From NCBI GenBank assembly GCA_029194725.1, contig JARFXQ010000003.1, positions 1-64,000 on the forward strand: 64,000 nucleotides of DNA, written 5' to 3'. Of this stretch, positions 62,083 through 64,000 are shown in pieces (the stretch's first letter is position 1; each line of letters starts with the position of its first letter). Position numbers and translations under genes: made by a program. The notes beneath the pieces are model-generated. The model ran no database searches. It was not told the origin of the DNA and worked only from the letters and a program-made list of their open reading frames with translations. The DNA comes from Nitrospira sp. GTDB lineage: Bacteria; Nitrospirota; Nitrospiria; Nitrospirales; Nitrospiraceae.

Positions 62083-63462
62083 TTAGAACTTGAACACTGG
62101 TGCGTCATTGCCGAATCGTTTCTTACGCAGCTCCTCCATCAATTCGACGGTGATAAGCCTCATGTTGTTTTCTCGGGCGTGTTTCTCCACACCTTTTTTG
62201 ACCATGGCGCGTAAGAAGTAGGGAATACGGCTCAATCTGAGCGCGGACGCTTCGTCCCATGTGACATCGGTTTCTTCCAAGACATTGAACGCCACTTTGA
62301 TCTTCTCGCCGCCTTTCGGGGTATAGAGGCACCACTGATCCTCGTCCAGCCAATCGCCGTGATCAACATAGGGACGGGCGCGGCAACCGCCGCAGATGTC
62401 GCTATATTCACAGTCGCCACACTTCCCCTTGAGTTGAGGATAGCGGAATGAATTGAAGACATCCGATCGCTCCCAGAGATCGACGAAGCTCTGTTGACGG
62501 AGGTTCCCCGCCGACAGCGGCATGTAGGGACAAGGGGTCAACTCGCCGTTCGGTGTCACCCGAGCATAGTTAGTGCCTGCGAGGCACCCTCCCCCCATGT
62601 ATCCAGTCGCTTTGGTGATCGGGGAGTTGGGATCCCTCTCATATGCCAACCGTTTGAAATGCGGAGCGCAGCGGGCTCTGACCAGCATGCCTTTGTAATT
62701 GTCCTGGCATTCAACCAGGTATCCGAGCACCTCTTCATACTGAGCGGGAGTGATATCCGTCAGTTCCTCACCTCTTCCCGTACAGACCATAAAGAACACA
62801 TTCAATACGCGGGCGCCGAGTCGGTGCGCCCAATCGATCACCTCAGGCAGCTCTTGATAGTTCATCGGCTGAGCGCTGAAATGCACTTGGAATTGAAGAC
62901 CATTCCGCTTGCTGGCTTCAATGCCGGCGACTGCCGCTTCCCAGGCTCCAGGTACGCCACGAAAGGCGTCGTGCTTGGATGCCTGCAAGGAATCAATACT
63001 GATGCCCACGCCCATCACACCGATTTCGACCAGAGTCTTGGCCAGTTGATCATTAATCAGCATCCCATTCGTTCCGAAGACGACCATAAAGCCGAGCTTG
63101 ACCGCGAAACGAGCGATGTCGAGGATGTCAGGTCGCACGAGTGGTTCGCCGCCGGTAATGACCAGGAGGCAGCCCTTATTCACTTCGGCGATCTGCTCGA
63201 TGAGCCGGTAGCATTCCTCGGTACTCAGCTCATCGTCTCCACCGGCTGCTTTGGTCGTCGCATCGAGATAACAATGTTCGCATTTGAGATTGCAGCGTTT
63301 GGTCAAGTTCAGCGCAACGAGGTAGGGCTTGAAGTCGTCAACCGTCCGACCGTCGAACGGTCCATCCCCTTCTGGAGTGGGGGTAAAAAACCGGGCCATT
63401 TGTTTCTGTAAAGAGCCCACAGTGCCTGAAGGACCGTTGAAGATGGGAAGAGATTTACCCAT
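62083..63462 (-). CDS. radical SAM/SPASM protein with PCP_red tail
   Basis: A 459-residue iron-sulfur enzyme. The radical SAM cluster is CNLKCEHC (C57, C61, C64), followed by the SAM-binding TGGEPL and then a SPASM domain with Cys clusters (GGGCLAGTNYARVTPNGE, CPYMP, CGDCEYSDICGGC) that hold auxiliary clusters. The closest pattern is NirJ-type heme-d1 or related heme-modifying maturases, but peptide-modifying SPASM enzymes are also possible. The last 50 residues (SRIPYFLRAMVKKGVEKHA) resemble PCP_red, a domain of light-independent protochlorophyllide reductase. That tail on a radical SAM protein is unusual. It precedes the CopD-like gene. Confidence 0.8.
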   Translation of the reverse strand: MGKSLPIFNGPSGTVGSLQKQMARFFTPTPEGDGPFDGRTVDDFKPYLVALNLTKRCNLKCEHCYLDATTKAAGGDDELSTEECYRLIEQIAEVNKGCLLVITGGEPLVRPDILDIARFAVKLGFMVVFGTNGMLINDQLAKTLVEIGVMGVGISIDSLQASKHDAFRGVPGAWEAAVAGIEASKRNGLQFQVHFSAQPMNYQELPEVIDWAHRLGARVLNVFFMVCTGRGEELTDITPAQYEEVLGYLVECQDNYKGMLVRARCAPHFKRLAYERDPNSPITKATGYMGGGCLAGTNYARVTPNGELTPCPYMPLSAGNLRQQSFVDLWERSDVFNSFRYPQLKGKCGDCEYSDICGGCRARPYVDHGDWLDEDQWCLYTPKGGEKIKVAFNVLEETDVTWDEASALRLSRIPYFLRAMVKKGVEKHARENNMRLITVELMEELRKKRFGNDAPVFKF

Positions 63463-63547
63463 GACCTGTCATGCTGACCGCTGAAGTGGAATATTCGTCA
63501 GAGGAAAGTGCCGTAGTTTAACGTTAGAAACTCAGCGTGCGAAACCT

Positions 63548-64000
63548 CTATCCGCGTCCCTTTCCAGTGAGGTCGGCGATCATGTCTTTGAGATTGCCGG
63601 TCTTCATGGCTTCCGCCATGTACCCCTTCGCTTGTTCGATGCCTTCATTCGCGACCTCGAGCGTGATCACGGTCGCTCCTATTTTCTCGGCATGCTTGAG
63701 AATGAGCGCCCTGGTACAATCGCGCATAAAGCCTTCCGGAGCACGATCCAATCTGGCCTGTGCGTCGCTAGTCCAGGTGTAAGGTGAAGCCGGTTCGGCA
63801 TGACCATTCGAACCCTTCCCATTCTCGGCTGCAAGCGTGGCTGCAGCCGCAGACGATGTACCGGTGCCCTTATTGGAAAAAATAGGAGTATAGTCCTCAG
63901 TCGCTGCTTCTTTGATCATCGGCGCCGCATATTCGAGCGTGATGGTCGTCATTCCCAGCTTACGCGCGCTCTTTTCAATCCTGGCCTTTGCCCGCCTCCG
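63548..64000 (-). CDS. tandem PCP_red-domain protein (5' part beyond the window)
   Basis: The frame is open from the right edge to the stop at 63548. An ATG at 63952 is not the real start, since coding-like sequence continues upstream (RAKARIEKSARKLGMTTITL). Two PCP_red-like copies are visible: the incoming one ending at about TTITLEYAA, and a complete one, SDAQARLDRAPEGFMRDCTR and KHAEKIGATVITLEVANE, with a Ser/Ala/Gly linker between. PCP_red is a helix-rich module of protochlorophyllide-reductase subunit B; here it is found without that enzyme. It lies upstream of the radical SAM gene on the same strand. Confidence 0.6.
   Translation of the reverse strand, partial: RRRAKARIEKSARKLGMTTITLEYAAPMIKEAATEDYTPIFSNKGTGTSSAAAATLAAENGKGSNGHAEPASPYTWTSDAQARLDRAPEGFMRDCTRALILKHAEKIGATVITLEVANEGIEQAKGYMAEAMKTGNLKDMIADLTGKGRG

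Overview
The window looks like a chromosomal segment of a Gram-negative, outer-membrane-bearing chemolithotroph, most likely a Nitrospira-type bacterium. This is inferred from gene content and not from a marker gene: bacterial topoisomerase VI, a radical SAM protein with a protochlorophyllide-reductase-like (PCP_red) tail next to a tandem PCP_red protein, DUF2934 and Slp-type lipoproteins, many small stress proteins, LolA and a phosphate porin. The sequence is moderately GC-rich with good Shine-Dalgarno sites, and intact genes sit beside several decayed ones.

Layout. Positions 1-13 kb form a stress and energy region: a type II NADH dehydrogenase-like flavoprotein, a BASS-family transporter, a Tat-exported cysteine hydrolase, a cupredoxin-like exported protein, paired CBS proteins, a double-domain universal stress protein overlapping a P2-type ATPase, small alpha/beta-barrel and surface-adhesin-E-like proteins, tRNA-Leu(UAA), a heme-sensor remnant and a YtxH protein. 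Positions 13.6-24.2 kb hold lgt, a small zinc metallopeptidase, an AddA/AddB-like recombination nuclease pair, a thioredoxin-like protein, an exported EEP phosphohydrolase and a TPR protein. Positions 24.3-28 kb hold a second universal stress protein, a hemerythrin, a pirin divergent from an HxlR regulator, and a broken copy of the EEP gene's end.

Positions 28-36 kb are envelope-related: a CsgG/GNA1162/FlgT-like lipoprotein cluster, a ComEA-like HhH protein, a DUF2844-DUF3443 pair with two aspartic-protease-like DTGS motifs, an Slp lipoprotein and an SMR transporter. Positions 36-41.2 kb hold an SF2 helicase followed upstream by topoisomerase VI A and B on the same strand, with a small repeat element between them. 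Positions 41.3-43.6 kb hold a MarR regulator divergent from a membrane/ferredoxin-reductase fusion that is flanked on both sides by gene remnants. Positions 43.6-47.3 kb hold a DUF4124/WD40 pair and a probably frameshifted membrane protein.

Positions 47.5-56.5 kb are a phosphate-acquisition locus: PstS-like protein, phosphate-selective porin, Slp lipoprotein, coiled-coil lipoprotein, then PstS-PstC-PstA-PstB-PhoU. Both PstS genes carry the same TTAAC/ATAAC box about 70 bp upstream of their starts, which suggests common PhoB-like control. The last part holds ftsK-lolA, a BesD-like 2-oxoglutarate/Fe(II) oxygenase, an orphan response regulator, a CopD-like membrane protein, the radical SAM/SPASM/PCP_red protein and a PCP_red protein that runs off the end of the window.
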